In this document: piece by piece, positions 1 through 10,382 of the stretch
How the letters are laid out: the number at the start of each line of letters is the position of its first letter
Numbering within the stretch: the stretch's first letter is position 1
Origin: Bromus sterilis
Taxonomy: Eukaryota; Streptophyta; Magnoliopsida; Poales; Poaceae
DNA length: 64,000 nucleotides
Assembly (NCBI GenBank): GCA_950022295.1
Contig: OX465598.1
Coordinates: 6,014,001 to 6,078,000, forward strand
Reading direction: 5' to 3'
The notes under the pieces: generated by a model
The model's database searches: none
What the model was told of the DNA's origin: nothing
The model's input: only the letters and a program-made list of their open reading frames with translations
Made by a program: the position numbers and the translations under genes

Positions 1-2844
1 AACCCCGAAAAGATAGCTACAATAGAGCGCATGGAGCAGCCCAAGACCCTGAAGCAGGTGCAGAAATTCACCGGTTGCCTCGCATCTCTCAGCCGATTCC
101 TCAGTCGGCTGGGTGAAAACGCAATCCCATTATACCAGCTGATGAAGAAGACCGAGAAGTTCACATGGACCCCTCAAGCAAACGAAGCATTCCGAGAACT
201 CAAGCGCATGCTCTCCACGGCACCAATCCTGGCTGCCCCGATTGAGAAGGAGCCAATGATGTTATACATTGCGGCAACCAATCGGGTGGTCAGCGCAGTC
301 ATGGTGGTGGAGCGGCCCGAGAAGGACAAGGCACAGCAAATCCAGCGCCCAGTGTACTACATCAGCGAAGTACTCTCGGCATCCAAGCAGAACTACCCTC
401 ACTATCAGAAGATGTGCTATGGAGTGTACATGGCAGCCAAAAGATTGAAGCCATACTTTCAAGCTCACCTGATCACAGTTGTCAGTTCGGCTCCATTAGC
501 CGACATCATGGGAAGCAGAGATGCAACCGGAAGGGTGGCAAAATGGGCAATTGAAGTCGCCAGTCACGGCATCCAGTATGAACCTAGGACGGCAATCAAG
601 TCGCAAGCATTGGCCGATTTCCTGGTGGACTGGGCTGAAACTCAGTACATGCCGCAGCTCCCAATGTCGGATTGCTGGCGAATGCACTTTGATGGCTCCA
701 AGATGAAGAATGGCCTAGGGGCTGGGGTGGTACTCACTTCCCCAAGAGGAGATCAGTTGCAGTACGTGCTTCAGATTCACTTCGCAGCATCAAACAATGT
801 CGCCGAGTACGAAGCCCTTGTGCATGGTATCAAGCTTGCCAAGGAAATCGGTATTCGGAACATCGAGTGCTTTGGTGATTCTGACCTGGTGGTACAGCAG
901 TGCTCGGGCACCTGGGATGCAAAAGATTCTAACATGGCAAGCTATCGATTCCTAGTGCAGCAGATCAGCGATTATTTTGAAGGTTGCGAGTTCCATCATG
1001 TGCCGAGAGCAAACAACGAAGCAGCAGATGCATTGTCCAAGCTAGGTTCCACAAGGCAATCAATCCCACCAGGCGTATCTATGGAGCATATCAAGAAGCC
1101 ATCTATCATTCCATCCCCAGAGTCCGAGTCCATTTTTATCTTGGAGACCGATCTCGAAGCACTCAGAAAGGCAAAAGAAGTTCAACCGGCCAAACCTGCA
1201 ACCATGAAGAAGCAGTCCAGCGCCCAGGGTGTCTCGGCAACAGCACCAGGGGCTGCCGATTGCGAGCCAGGGGCTGCAGAGGAGAAGAAGAAGAGCAAAG
1301 GGAAGAAAGCGGAGGCCGCACTAGAAGGCACAACCTCCGAAGAGCCAATGACATCAGAAATTGCCGAGTGCAATGATGAATCTCCAGCTCCAGACGAGAA
1401 TTCAGCACCAGGGGCTGCCGAATGCGTGCCAGACGCCGCAGTCGGCAGTTCAGAAGTAGAGGTCGAAATGGCAGACGTCCAAGTGGTCGAGATCGAGGAG
1501 GTCAGTGGTCAAGAGGCCGAGATACAAGAGGAAGTCCCACCTCAGCATGCGGCCGTAATGGTGGTCGTCAGTGCGCCGTCATGGGCACAACCGATTAGAG
1601 ATTTCTTAGCAGATGGGATCCTCACACCAGATTTAGCAGAGTCCAGGCAGATCAGCCGCAGATCTTGGGCGTATACAATAATCAACAATGAGCTGATGCG
1701 CAAGAGTGCAACTGGTATCCTCCAGAGGTGTGTTGAAGAGGACAGAGGCTTGGTGCTGCTCAGAGACATCCATCAAGGTGAAGGTGGTCATCACGCGTCA
1801 GCAAAGGCAATCGCCAACAAGGCTTTCCGACACGGTTTCTACTGGCCAACTGCACTCGCAGCGGCTGAAAATCTGGTGAAGCACTGCAAGGGTTGTCAGC
1901 GATTCAAGGCAAAGAGTCATCAGCCAGCATCGGCACTGAAGACCATCCCAATAGCTTGGCCGTTTGCAGTTTGGGGTTTGGACATGGTCGGACCATTCAA
2001 GAGAGCTCGGAGTGGCATGACACATCTCCTAGTGGAAGTCGACAAGTTTACCAAGTGGATTGAAGCAAGACCAATCAAAAAGTTGGATGGGCCGACTGCG
2101 GTTCGGTTTGTGGCCGACATCGTATGCAGATACGGTGTACCTAACAGCATCATCACCGACAACGGCACAAACTTCGCAAAGGGGGCGCTGGCCCGATATG
2201 CGGTTCAGCAAGGCATTCGGCTCGATCTAGCATCTGTGGCACACCCACAGTCCAATGGTCAAGTCGAAAGGGCAAATGGACTAATCCTATCGGGTATCAG
2301 GCCCAGATTGGTAGAGCCACTTGAGAGGGCACCCGGAGCATGGATTGACGAACTTCCAGCAGTACTGTTCAGCTTGAGGACCACTCCAAACAGGTCGACT
2401 GGATTCACTCCTTTCTTCCTGGTGTATGGCTCAGAAGCAGTCATCCCTTCCGACATTGAGTTTGATTCACCTCGGCACGCCCTGTACACAGAAGAAGAAG
2501 CAAGATTGGCAAGAGAAGACGGTATCGACCTCAAAGAAGAAGCTTGTCTGTTGGCCTTGTCTAGGTCAGCAGTCTACCAGCAGAAGTTGAGGCACTACCA
2601 CAGCAAGAAGATTCGTCCTCTCGCTTTTCGAGAGGGAGATATGGTGCTACGCCGAATCCAGAAGTCAGAGGGGCAGCACAAGTTATCCTCACCATGGGAA
2701 GGGCCATTTGTTGTCAGCAGAGCGCTCAAGAACAATTCCTATTATCTGATCGACTGCACCAAGGGCACTCGGCACAAGGACACGTCAGGAGTAGAGACGG
2801 AGCGGCCGTGGAACGCCGAGTTGTTGTGTCCATTCTATAGTTGA
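1..2844 (+). CDS. Gypsy pol polyprotein, C-terminal part: RT end, RNase H, second RNase H, integrase
   Basis: The frame is open from base 1 (N-P-E-K-I...), so the ATG at 31 is internal and the 5' end is outside the window. In order: the end of reverse transcriptase and its connection (TGCLASLSRF), the usual gypsy RNase H, then a second RNase H of archaeal type beginning near 676 (MHFDGS, NVAEYEAL, FGDSDLVV, NNEAADALSKLG give the acidic residues). A linker rich in Ala, Glu and Pro with repeated APGAA motifs (about 1230-1560) precedes integrase. Integrase has an HHCC-type zinc finger (GGHHAS..., KHCKGC) and a catalytic triad: Asp at 1981, Asp at 2158 and Glu at 2266, exactly 35 residues between the last two. 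There is no internal stop. It makes the enzymes that copy the element and insert the cDNA. Confidence 0.93.
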   Translation, partial: NPEKIATIERMEQPKTLKQVQKFTGCLASLSRFLSRLGENAIPLYQLMKKTEKFTWTPQANEAFRELKRMLSTAPILAAPIEKEPMMLYIAATNRVVSAVMVVERPEKDKAQQIQRPVYYISEVLSASKQNYPHYQKMCYGVYMAAKRLKPYFQAHLITVVSSAPLADIMGSRDATGRVAKWAIEVASHGIQYEPRTAIKSQALADFLVDWAETQYMPQLPMSDCWRMHFDGSKMKNGLGAGVVLTSPRGDQLQYVLQIHFAASNNVAEYEALVHGIKLAKEIGIRNIECFGDSDLVVQQCSGTWDAKDSNMASYRFLVQQISDYFEGCEFHHVPRANNEAADALSKLGSTRQSIPPGVSMEHIKKPSIIPSPESESIFILETDLEALRKAKEVQPAKPATMKKQSSAQGVSATAPGAADCEPGAAEEKKKSKGKKAEAALEGTTSEEPMTSEIAECNDESPAPDENSAPGAAECVPDAAVGSSEVEVEMADVQVVEIEEVSGQEAEIQEEVPPQHAAVMVVVSAPSWAQPIRDFLADGILTPDLAESRQISRRSWAYTIINNELMRKSATGILQRCVEEDRGLVLLRDIHQGEGGHHASAKAIANKAFRHGFYWPTALAAAENLVKHCKGCQRFKAKSHQPASALKTIPIAWPFAVWGLDMVGPFKRARSGMTHLLVEVDKFTKWIEARPIKKLDGPTAVRFVADIVCRYGVPNSIITDNGTNFAKGALARYAVQQGIRLDLASVAHPQSNGQVERANGLILSGIRPRLVEPLERAPGAWIDELPAVLFSLRTTPNRSTGFTPFFLVYGSEAVIPSDIEFDSPRHALYTEEEARLAREDGIDLKEEACLLALSRSAVYQQKLRHYHSKKIRPLAFREGDMVLRRIQKSEGQHKLSSPWEGPFVVSRALKNNSYYLIDCTKGTRHKDTSGVETERPWNAELLCPFYS

Positions 2845-3595
2845 GCGGCCGAAATTTATGTAAGCCATTCGGAAAACAATCAGTAAAAAGTTATCATGTC
2901 TCTGAAAATGAGCATTCGAGTACTTTTGAATAATTTCATTCGAACAGCTAGCCTCAATCGGCAACGATCAGTCATCCCGAGATGTGCGTAACACATTCGG
3001 GGACCGGCCGACCGCGAAGTCAAATAAATAAGCCATCGAGGCACGGGGACTGCAGGCTGACCTTCAATCGAACACTTAGCTCGAGTACAAATCACTAGCA
3101 GGTTTGTGGCATCGAGGAGGGTGGCGATTGAGGCAGTCGGTAGTACAAATTCCCTGGAAACAATCCTAAAGAGGCCACCAAGGGCAGTCGACAGGACGGA
3201 GTCACCGATTGCGCTGCAAATCAGGACATCGGATCTGGTAGCGAGCAATCGGTGCTTGCTCTTGCAGAATCCTTTGCGGTAAAAATCTTGTCGTGTAAAA
3301 AAAAGCTTATCGAACCTTGGCCGGATGTCTACTGTTGATCCGATTGCGGACCGCGTAACGGCAGCAAGGTCGACACAGCAGACATCCCCAAGTGTAGCCG
3401 ATAAAGGAAACCGACAAAGACGCAAAGTCGATCGCACATGCAAAAGTGACAAACAAGCAATCGGATTGCATCAAAAGTAATAGGCCCGAGGCCGAATAAT
3501 GTCATTACATCCAAGTCACACCCAGTAGGTGTCGACAGAATTAAAAATATGTCTTACAAGCGGACAGTCGGAATACAAATTAAAGATAGCATAGC
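2845..3595. other. Non-coding spacer between pol and the antisense gene
   Basis: No convincing reading frame. It lies between the stop of pol (2842-2844) and the convergent stop of the antisense gene (3596-3598), so it probably holds the 3' ends of both transcripts. The heptamer CCGATTG/CAATCGG and close variants recur here, as in the rest of the element. Confidence 0.6.
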
Positions 3596-6500
3596 TTAAG
3601 CAGTCGGAGGCACTGAGCTAGAAGGTGGCGCAGACGGGTCCGATTGAGCTTCAGAAGTTGCAGCACCTGTCTGTTTAGACTTCGGAGACGTCTGGGATGA
3701 GCCGCTGTCGGAGAGCTCCTCGGCCAGGCCAGAGATGGTAAAGGCAGGGAGCGGGTTCCCTCCCTGAACGAGATACGGAGTATACTCGTAGGGAGAAAAC
3801 CAGTTCACCATCGTGCTGGCTAGCCGATTGACTTTGGCGTAGGTTTTGTCAAGAAGGTCAGAGGCATTGTCTCGAAGGCTGTGCAATCGGGAGAGCTTCA
3901 CTTGAGGGTACCAAGACAGCACAGTTTGAAGAGCGGTCTCCGCACCAGTCCTTCCGGCCGAATTCAGCAGAACGTCGATCCGACGTGGGATAGCCTTAAG
4001 AATAGTCCGAGTCTGCTCAGTGGTGGCATTCGGAGTGTCCCCTTGGTCAGAATCCTCGTCATCCTGAGTATCTGCCTTACGGGTCTCGGCAGAGGAGTCG
4101 GCAGCATTCTTCATTTTCTGCAATCCGGCCTTAAGTTCAGTCGGCGACCACAGTGCTTCAGCAATCCTTAGAATTCCAAGCTTAAAGGATAGGGCAATTT
4201 CCTGGATAATAGGAATGCGGGCTTGGGTGCCGATCAGATATTCGTGCCGAGTCCAGACGTTATCTGCACGGTCACAGGTCCCTCCAGCGGCGATGGTATC
4301 CTCTCGGGACTTGGCGACAGCTGCATAAGCAGCCGCTTCAGATTCGGGCCAACCTTCTGCATCAAGAAGGAAGGGCATGAGTAATAAGATAAGAGAAGAA
4401 AGCAACCGTAAAGTGCACTCGGCAGCAAGGAAGACTCACGGCCAAGGAGGAGGTCCATTTCGGTTAATGTATCGCAGAAGCCCTTGGCTCGGCGGCGCAT
4501 TCGGGTGGTCTCCTCATAGCTGCGCTTCTCCAGTTCTTCGAATTTGGCGACAAGCTCGTCATGATCTCGGCGAATGGAGTCTCGGGCAGAAATTGCTTCT
4601 TCCCTTTCAGATTGCAGAGCAACTCGGGCGGCGACGGCAGCATCCCGTTCAGCAAGAAGCCCATCCCCAGTAGCTGTCACTGCGGCGATGTCGGCCAGAT
4701 GTTTCTTCTCAAAAGCAGCCATTTCAGATTGGAGGCTTTGAATAGTCCGATTCAAATCCTTCTCTACCCCCTGCAGCGGAGTTACCTCCCCGGTGGCTTT
4801 ATCAAGGGATGGACCTTGTTGGCTAAGTTCTGCAGCCAATTCTGCAATTCGGCCTTGAAGATCATTTACCATAGGAATAGAAGCTACAAGAGAGCGCGAA
4901 GATTTCAATACCAGAGCAGTTGCCAAGTGAAGAAGAGACAGCGGTGAGATAGAGGATACCTCTTAGCTTAGTGATTTCAGCCGATTGGTTATTAACCTGC
5001 AGCTGGGCCTGGGCGAGGGTTCGAAGGCTGGCAGTATAAGCTTCCAGGAGTTTTTCGAAGACAACTCTTTTCTCTTCCATGACAGCCTGTGATGAACAGC
5101 AAGACGGAGTCAGACATAAAGCAACAAGTGAAAAAGATCCGAACCGATTGTGACCAATCGGCCCGAATCTCGGGGACTACACCCAGTGGGTGCGCTTGCG
5201 CGCACCCACTGGAAGAAAGTCTACCGATTGAGGAAGGCAAACGATAAAGCAAAAAATGCTAAAGATCCGAACCGATTGTAACCAATCGACCCGAATCTCT
5301 GGGACTACACCCAGTGGGTGCGCTTGCGCGCACCCACCGGAAGAAAGTCTATCGATTGAGGAAGGCAAACGATAAAGCAAAAAAAAATGCTAAAGATCCG
5401 AACCGATTGTAACCAATCGACCCGAATCTCGAGGACTACACCCAGTGGGTGCGCTTCCGCGCACCCACCGGAAGAAAGTCTACCGATTGAGGAAGGCAAA
5501 CGATAACGCAAAAAAAAATGCTAAAGATCCGAACCGATTGTAACCAATCGGCCCGAATCTCGGGGACTACACCCACCGGAAGAAAAATTCCCGAAGTAAA
5601 ATAGAGGTACAGAAGGAAAAGTTAAAGAGTTTACCGAATGGTGAGAGGTCAGCTGTTGAAGGTCCCGAGCAAGGGCTTCGGCGAACTCATTCACCCGGCT
5701 CAGAGTGCTCGTCACGGGATCCCGAGGACGAGGCGAAGCGTCAGGCTCAGCGCCGACATGACGGGCGCGAGAATACTCGGCTCGGAAGTGATCCACCGAG
5801 CGCATAAGAATCTCGGAGGGAGAGGAAATCGGCGGTGGCGCTGAAGTAGGAACGATGGCGAAAGTTGTAGTGGTGAGGACTGGCGGCACGGATGTTGGTG
5901 AAGGACCGGACTCACCCGATTGCGGCGGCGGCGCAACCGGGCGAGTCGGAGCAGAAGTGGTAGCAACGATTGGCGGCGGGATCGTCACAGTCGGTGGATC
6001 AGGTAGTACGGCAGGCGGAACAATGGAGGCAACCGGTGGTGCCGACACCAAAATCGGCGATGGGGTCGTCACCACCGGCGTATCAGAGGCGGTCATCGCA
6101 GCAGGGGAAGTCGCGGCAAGCGAAGCCGGGTTGGAGCGGCGTGGTGGAGACGGAGCAATCGGGTCAGCCGGTTGCATTCCTCCACCACCAGGAGCCACCC
6201 GGTCCGCTGCATCCTGGAGAGTTGGGGAGGCAAGAATGTAAGAAGAGGTCTTCGAAATCGCCGCGAGTCGGGCCTTCTTGGCAGCGCGCTCGGCATCTTT
6301 GGAGGAGCGATGAGCGGGTACCGGCCGCTTGTGGACGGCAGCGGGCGAGATGACGGTTTGGGCACAGACGGGAATGTCGGTGTCAACGTCATCAAGCCCA
6401 ATCGGCCCCCTGAAAGAAGAAAGGGAGAAGAATCAGTAAAAGCAAAGATAGTGAAGCAGGAGGCATAAAGGCAAGAGCATACCCGATTGTCCTGGGTGCG

Positions 6501-8028
6501 CCCGTGGGCATTCGGCAGCGAAGTGGAGCGACGTTCAGTGGCGCCTGGACGGTCGGCCTCCGAGTTGTCGCCTCTCGGACTTGTTTGCCCTTGCTGGCAG
6601 TCGGCTTGGCCTTGGAAACTTGGCTAGAAGCCACACCAGAGGAGGAGCCGGTGGCCGAGGTGCGCTTGGCCGGCACTTTTGGAGGCCTGGCTCGAGGAGC
6701 TGCATCGGAACCATTACCCTTTGAGACACTATCATCATCACTCCACTCAGCCAAAAATTGCTCAAGGGAAGGGTCAGGCGTACCCCCTTGAGATGGCGGC
6801 CGAGTGTTGGTCGTCGGAGGGTTGGTGCGCTCGGCGTCATCATCATCAGCATCCATGGGGTCGGAGGACTCTCCGGAAGACTCATCATCTTCATCATTCC
6901 CACTGGACTCGGCGGAAGGAGTCTCGTCGTTGTACTCGAGGTCGGTGGGATCCTCTTCCGTGCGATCAGGGGCGTACACGCCAGTTTCCTGGCCTTCCTC
7001 CATGAGGTTGGACTGAATAAAGTGCTGAGGAGGTATAAGCAGTCAGAGCAATCGGAAAAGAAAGCAATCGGAAGAGCGTGTAATCGGAGCATACCACAGG
7101 CGGCTTTCGCTGGCGAACGAGATAATCAAGCCCGAAGCGGAAGGGGTCAGGCAAGGCGCTAGAGGTGATGGCCTTCACTCGGGTGCAAAGGTCTTCTGTC
7201 TTCATCCGCCACGTGCAGAGCCGAGTGGGATCTCGAGGTCCGACACGTCGCAGAGGCGATGAACTCGGCGCTGCAGGGGAAGAATCCGAGCGTGAAGCCA
7301 TGCAGCTACCAAGTCGGTGGGAAGGAGTCCTTCTTTCTCCAGCTGGGTGACCCTGGCAGCCTGGGCATCGACATCGCACTCTCCGACGCCGTACTTCAGC
7401 GACCACTGATGTTTCTCAATCGGCCGGGCGAGAGAGAACTCGGGCAGATTGAGGAGGTCGGGGCCTTGGTCAGGGGACTTGACGTAGAAAAACGAGGTCT
7501 GCCAATTCTTGCAGGATTGGACGATCTCGGGGCTCGTGTACTTCGACTTGCCGGCTGCGACAAGGCAACTGCCGCAGTCGGTCATGTCAGTCGGGTACGT
7601 TGGCTTGCCACCTTCGATGGTGGAGGCCACCACAGCACCCGTCCGAGCGTTGTGAGCTCGGAGGTTGAAGAAGCGTTTCCAAAGAGCGACACTCGGACGG
7701 CAGCCGAGGTACCCTTCACAGAGTGTCACGAACCCGGAGAGGATCATGATGAAATTGGCAGCGAGGTGGTGAGGCTGCAGTCGGTGGAAATCGAGGAATT
7801 CGCGAAAAAAGGCGCTAGCGGGAAGGCCGAATCCACGCTCGAAGTGAGCGAGGAACACGACCCTCTCGCCCGTGCGCTGGGGACGACCTCGGTCTTGCTG
7901 GGAATCCGCCATTCGACTCCCGCGGGCATCTTCCGGGCGCGGACGAGAGACTCGACGGCGGCGGCGGTGGCCTGAGATCCTTTCCAGCATCCGCGGCTCG
8001 CCTGCGACACATCTCGTCGAGGCGCCAT
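3596..8028 (-). CDS. Antisense spliced ORF of the Tat element (putative gypsy-type transposon protein)
   Basis: On the strand opposite to pol, six coding blocks can be joined with GT-AG introns. Reading in minus orientation: 8028-7095 (start ATG 8028), 7024-6483, 6409-5636, 5086-4961 or so, about 4883-4440, and 4356-3596 (stop). The first block carries the grass gypsy-type transposon domain (Pfam Transposase_28 by recall; motifs FFREFLDF, LQPHHLAANF, VTLCEGYLG). Middle blocks are acidic and then Pro/Ala-rich; the fifth is a strong coiled coil (QGRIAELAAEL, AAFEKKHLAD, EREEAISARDS). Such genes are typical of Tat elements, and their function is not established. Oddity: within the first block the frame shifts by one base near 7870-7890, so this copy probably makes a truncated product. 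Exon edges at 4883 and 4960 are my best reading only. Confidence 0.72.
5136..5583. repeat. Tandem array, 128-131 bp unit with a perfect hairpin, in an intron of the antisense gene
   Basis: Units begin with GATCCGAACCGATTG at 5136, 5264, 5395 and 5526; the last is cut short. Each of the first three holds an inverted repeat. In unit 1 (5183-5212) the stem is 13 bp with a 4-base loop; units 2 and 3 keep about 10 bp with mismatches, and unit 4 has lost it. The array fills most of the 5087-5635 intron. Confidence 0.9.
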
Positions 8029-8720
8029 GGTTGTCGCCGGCGAGGAACGGAGGAGAGAAAAGAGGGAGGCGGAGCACGAGAGCTGCGGAGAAGAGCGGCT
8101 GCGGTGGCGGCGGAAGCAGCGGAGAGCACGAGCCCGTGGCCGGAGCAGGCGCGAGACGCAAGCACCAGCGGCGGGGAGAATCGCGTGGAGCGGCGAGGGC
8201 GCAGAGGAGAGAAGGCTAGGGGTCGAAGGAAGTGTTTGGGAGAAGGAAGGGGCGAAGCCCCCCCGGTGGTTTATATGGGCGGCGGGGGGGAGAGTGGGAT
8301 GACCCTGTGGCTGTGTGGCCCGGTGTGGCTTAGGGCACAGGGAGGCCAACCGGCAGACCAGCGCAAAGGATCCCGGCGCAAGAGGCGAGGCGTGCGACGT
8401 GGGGGTCAGGCCCTGCAGTTATGTCACGTCGCGCGGGGGTCGTGGGTCCCAGCTCATTGATCACGTCGCGGGCGAATCGGAAGTAACCGTTGGAGGGAAA
8501 TCGGCGAAAGAGATCTTTCTCAAAAAAGTGAAGACATGAATTAAGAGAGAACCACGTCCAATCGGATGGAAATTTGGTCAACCGAGTGTGATATCCGACT
8601 CAGCCGACGAACTCGGAATGATGCACTCGAAGAGGCCACAGCAGTCGGAGAACGTCAAGGCAGAGATTGAAAAACTGCAAAGGCCCCGCGGTCAAGCGAC
8701 CGTGGGACCTTTACAGCTTT
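8029..8720. promoter_or_regulatory. Upstream region of the antisense gene, before the polypurine tract
   Basis: This GC-rich stretch lies between the antisense start codon (8028) and the polypurine tract. By position it should contain the promoter and 5' UTR of the antisense gene. On the minus strand, sequence near 8263-8275 reads as a TATA-like CCATATAAACC. Open frames on either strand are byproducts of GC content. Confidence 0.45.
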
Positions 8721-8729
8721 AGGGGCTAC
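8721..8729 (+). promoter_or_regulatory. Polypurine tract of the Tat element
   Basis: AGGGGCTAC directly precedes the TG of the 3' LTR. A very similar GGGGGCTAC precedes the Tat-like LTR at 33657. In this lineage the site primes plus-strand DNA synthesis. Confidence 0.75.
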
Positions 8730-9715
8730 TGTCGGGGGATTGGTACCCGGGTAGGCTAACCCAAGCGGAAGCAAGCTTTCAAGACAAGGATGGACCAATT
8801 GGGCTGCAGCTGGGCCGAACTGGGCGGTGGTACGGCCGATTGCTCCAAGGCAATCGACCATACCAAGCGCCAGCAGTCGGCCCAGGCGCAATCGGGCCAC
8901 CCTTCTCCAAAGATGATCACCCGATTGGTCCGCAGCTGGACCGAGGCCGATTCCTAGAAGGCCGATTGCCCAGAGCAATCGACCCCACCAGGAACCACCA
9001 GTCGGTCCAGGCGCAATCGGAGCAACCTACCACCCAGTCGGGGGTATGATTACGAGGTCATAAATTCCATATCCCGAGATATCTGGGTGGCAGGAAGGCC
9101 AGGTCGTGTCGAGGATTTGCTGGAGATACGGTGTCGACCTCCCCGCCAATTCCGCGGACAGGCCGACAAGACCGCACCCCCTAGCTCCACTGTTCACTCC
9201 TAGGTTCTACGAGGTAGCAGCATGGGCCGCCACTCGTAGGCTCCGGGTCACCCGGAGAGGAGCAGTCGGTGGGCCCAGGCCGATTAGAGGATGACGGATG
9301 GGTCCATTCGGCGATGAAGTTACGTAGTAGCCTGGACTCACACTATAAGAGCCAGGGTACCCCCTCCTGCGCGAGGGACGCCACACCTGAGATCTCATTA
9401 ACTCATTCCCCCTCTAGTTCATTCATTGCCCGTAGTCACTTCTCAGGGAAGCAGGAGAGGACCTTGCCCACGGCGGCGGCGTACTCCTTCCCCTGAGAAG
9501 ATAGAAGAGCAGTTATTGTAGTCCCTTCATTGATATACAAGAGACAAGCAGGAGTAGGGGTGTTATCTCTCCGGAGAGCCCCGAACCTGGGTACATCGTG
9601 GTGTCTTCACTGTGCTTGTGCCCAACCCGATTCCGGCACCATCGACATTTCCTCCCTCGTGTCTTCCCCTCACTTTAGCCATCCCCATGGCATCTGCCGT
9701 CACATATCGACGACA
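8730..9715 (+). repeat. 3' LTR of the Tat element
   Basis: 986 bp, starting TGTCGGGGG and ending ATCGACGACA; the terminal five bases are a perfect inverted repeat. A TATA-like CACTATAAGA lies at 9341-9350 with a plausible transcript start downstream. The U3 part holds two imperfect direct copies of a roughly 110-bp unit (about 8808-8905 and 8924-9030), each with GCAGCTGG, GGCCGATTGC, AGCAATCGACC or GGCAATCGACC, and CAGGCGCAATCGG, which may be enhancer-like subrepeats. The matching 5' LTR is outside the window. Confidence 0.88.
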
Positions 9716-10202
9716 GCCCATGCTTTTGAGCCTCGTCCTTTCTTTTGTAGCATAGTTAGCATTGCGGTGCGTTCATAATCCTGTCAATTGCCTTTCTGTA
9801 ATTTGTTTACCTCGCATAGCAATCTTATCGTCTTCTGGGAGAGAGACATCACTAGTGAACATCACGTATCCCGGTCCATACCCTCATCACTATTTACACG
9901 CTCATTTACTTATCTGCTTTACTTTCAATTGCTCTCATTATCCCTTGTGTTTTACCCTTTGTGAACAACAAGACCGGAGAGATTGACAACCTCTCTTAAC
10001 TTCGTTGGAAACAAAGTTATCGTGTCTGTGTGCAGGTCCGCGTCAGTTGCGCCACTGACACCTACTTATCATCTCCGGAGTCCTACTGGAGACAAACCTT
10101 GGTATCTTCACCGAGGGAAATTTGTTGCTGTGCTACATCACGCCTTCCACTTGGGGTTTACCAACGAAGGGCGAGAAACCACTATCATCATCTCGCACAT
10201 CA
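9716..10202 (+). repeat. Right part of the 5' LTR of the plus-strand element
   Basis: It matches the end of the complete LTR at 32806-33292 with few differences and stops at the same CACATCA. Its left part was separated by the Tat insertion and lies outside the window. The first five bases (GCCCA) are the presumed target-site duplication of that insertion. Confidence 0.92.
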
Positions 10203-10213
10203 AGCCAAATTTC

Positions 10214-10231
10214 TGGCGTCGTTGCCGGGGA
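10214..10231 (+). promoter_or_regulatory. Primer-binding-like site of the plus-strand element
   Basis: TGGCGTCGTTGCCGGGGA lies 11 bases after the LTR end. The minus-strand relative has TGGCGCCGTTGCCGGGGA in the same place (29490-29507). The conserved position and TGG start fit a tRNA primer site; I cannot name the tRNA with confidence. Confidence 0.7.
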
Positions 10232-10382
10232 CTCCGAGTGCTAAGATAGGGGAGTTGCACACTACCCTTTACCTTTGTTTTTTTAGTCTTGTTAGTTCAT
10301 CTTTCAGTTTTTATCTTTGTGTCTTTTATCAAAAATTACAAAAAATTTATTTATCTTGCTGTTAATAGTCCTCCTTGTTTAG

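Larger units (their letters stand above)
1..9715 (+). mobile_element. Tat-lineage Ty3/Gypsy LTR retrotransposon, 3' part
   Basis: This is the right-hand part of an autonomous Ty3/Gypsy element; the 5' LTR, gag, protease and most of the reverse transcriptase lie left of the window. Seen here: pol with two RNase H-type domains and integrase, then a long spacer with a spliced gene on the opposite strand, a polypurine tract (8721-8729) and a 3' LTR (8730-9715). The second RNase H after the normal one and the antisense gene between pol and the 3' LTR are known marks of the plant Tat lineage. The LTR ends TGTCG...CGACA are inverted repeats. The next five bases, GCCCA (9716-9720), also occur at the matching site of the host LTR near 32806-32810, which places this insertion inside another element's 5' LTR. 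Pol is uninterrupted, so the element is fairly young. Confidence 0.9.

Noticed and set aside
262..2534. Minus-strand ORFs of 60-91 codons over pol (and plus-strand ones at 521-706 and 984-1376)
   Set aside because: They lie over an intact pol frame with catalytic motifs and have no features of their own.
5136..5583. Possible CRISPR-like array
   Set aside because: Units are contiguous 128-131-bp tandem repeats without unique spacers, in a eukaryotic retrotransposon.
5638..8460. Many plus-strand ORFs (for example 5855-6241, 7259-7975, 8104-8460)
   Set aside because: They are the complements of the antisense gene exons or low-complexity GC-rich sequence; the minus-strand reading has a known domain and splice sites.
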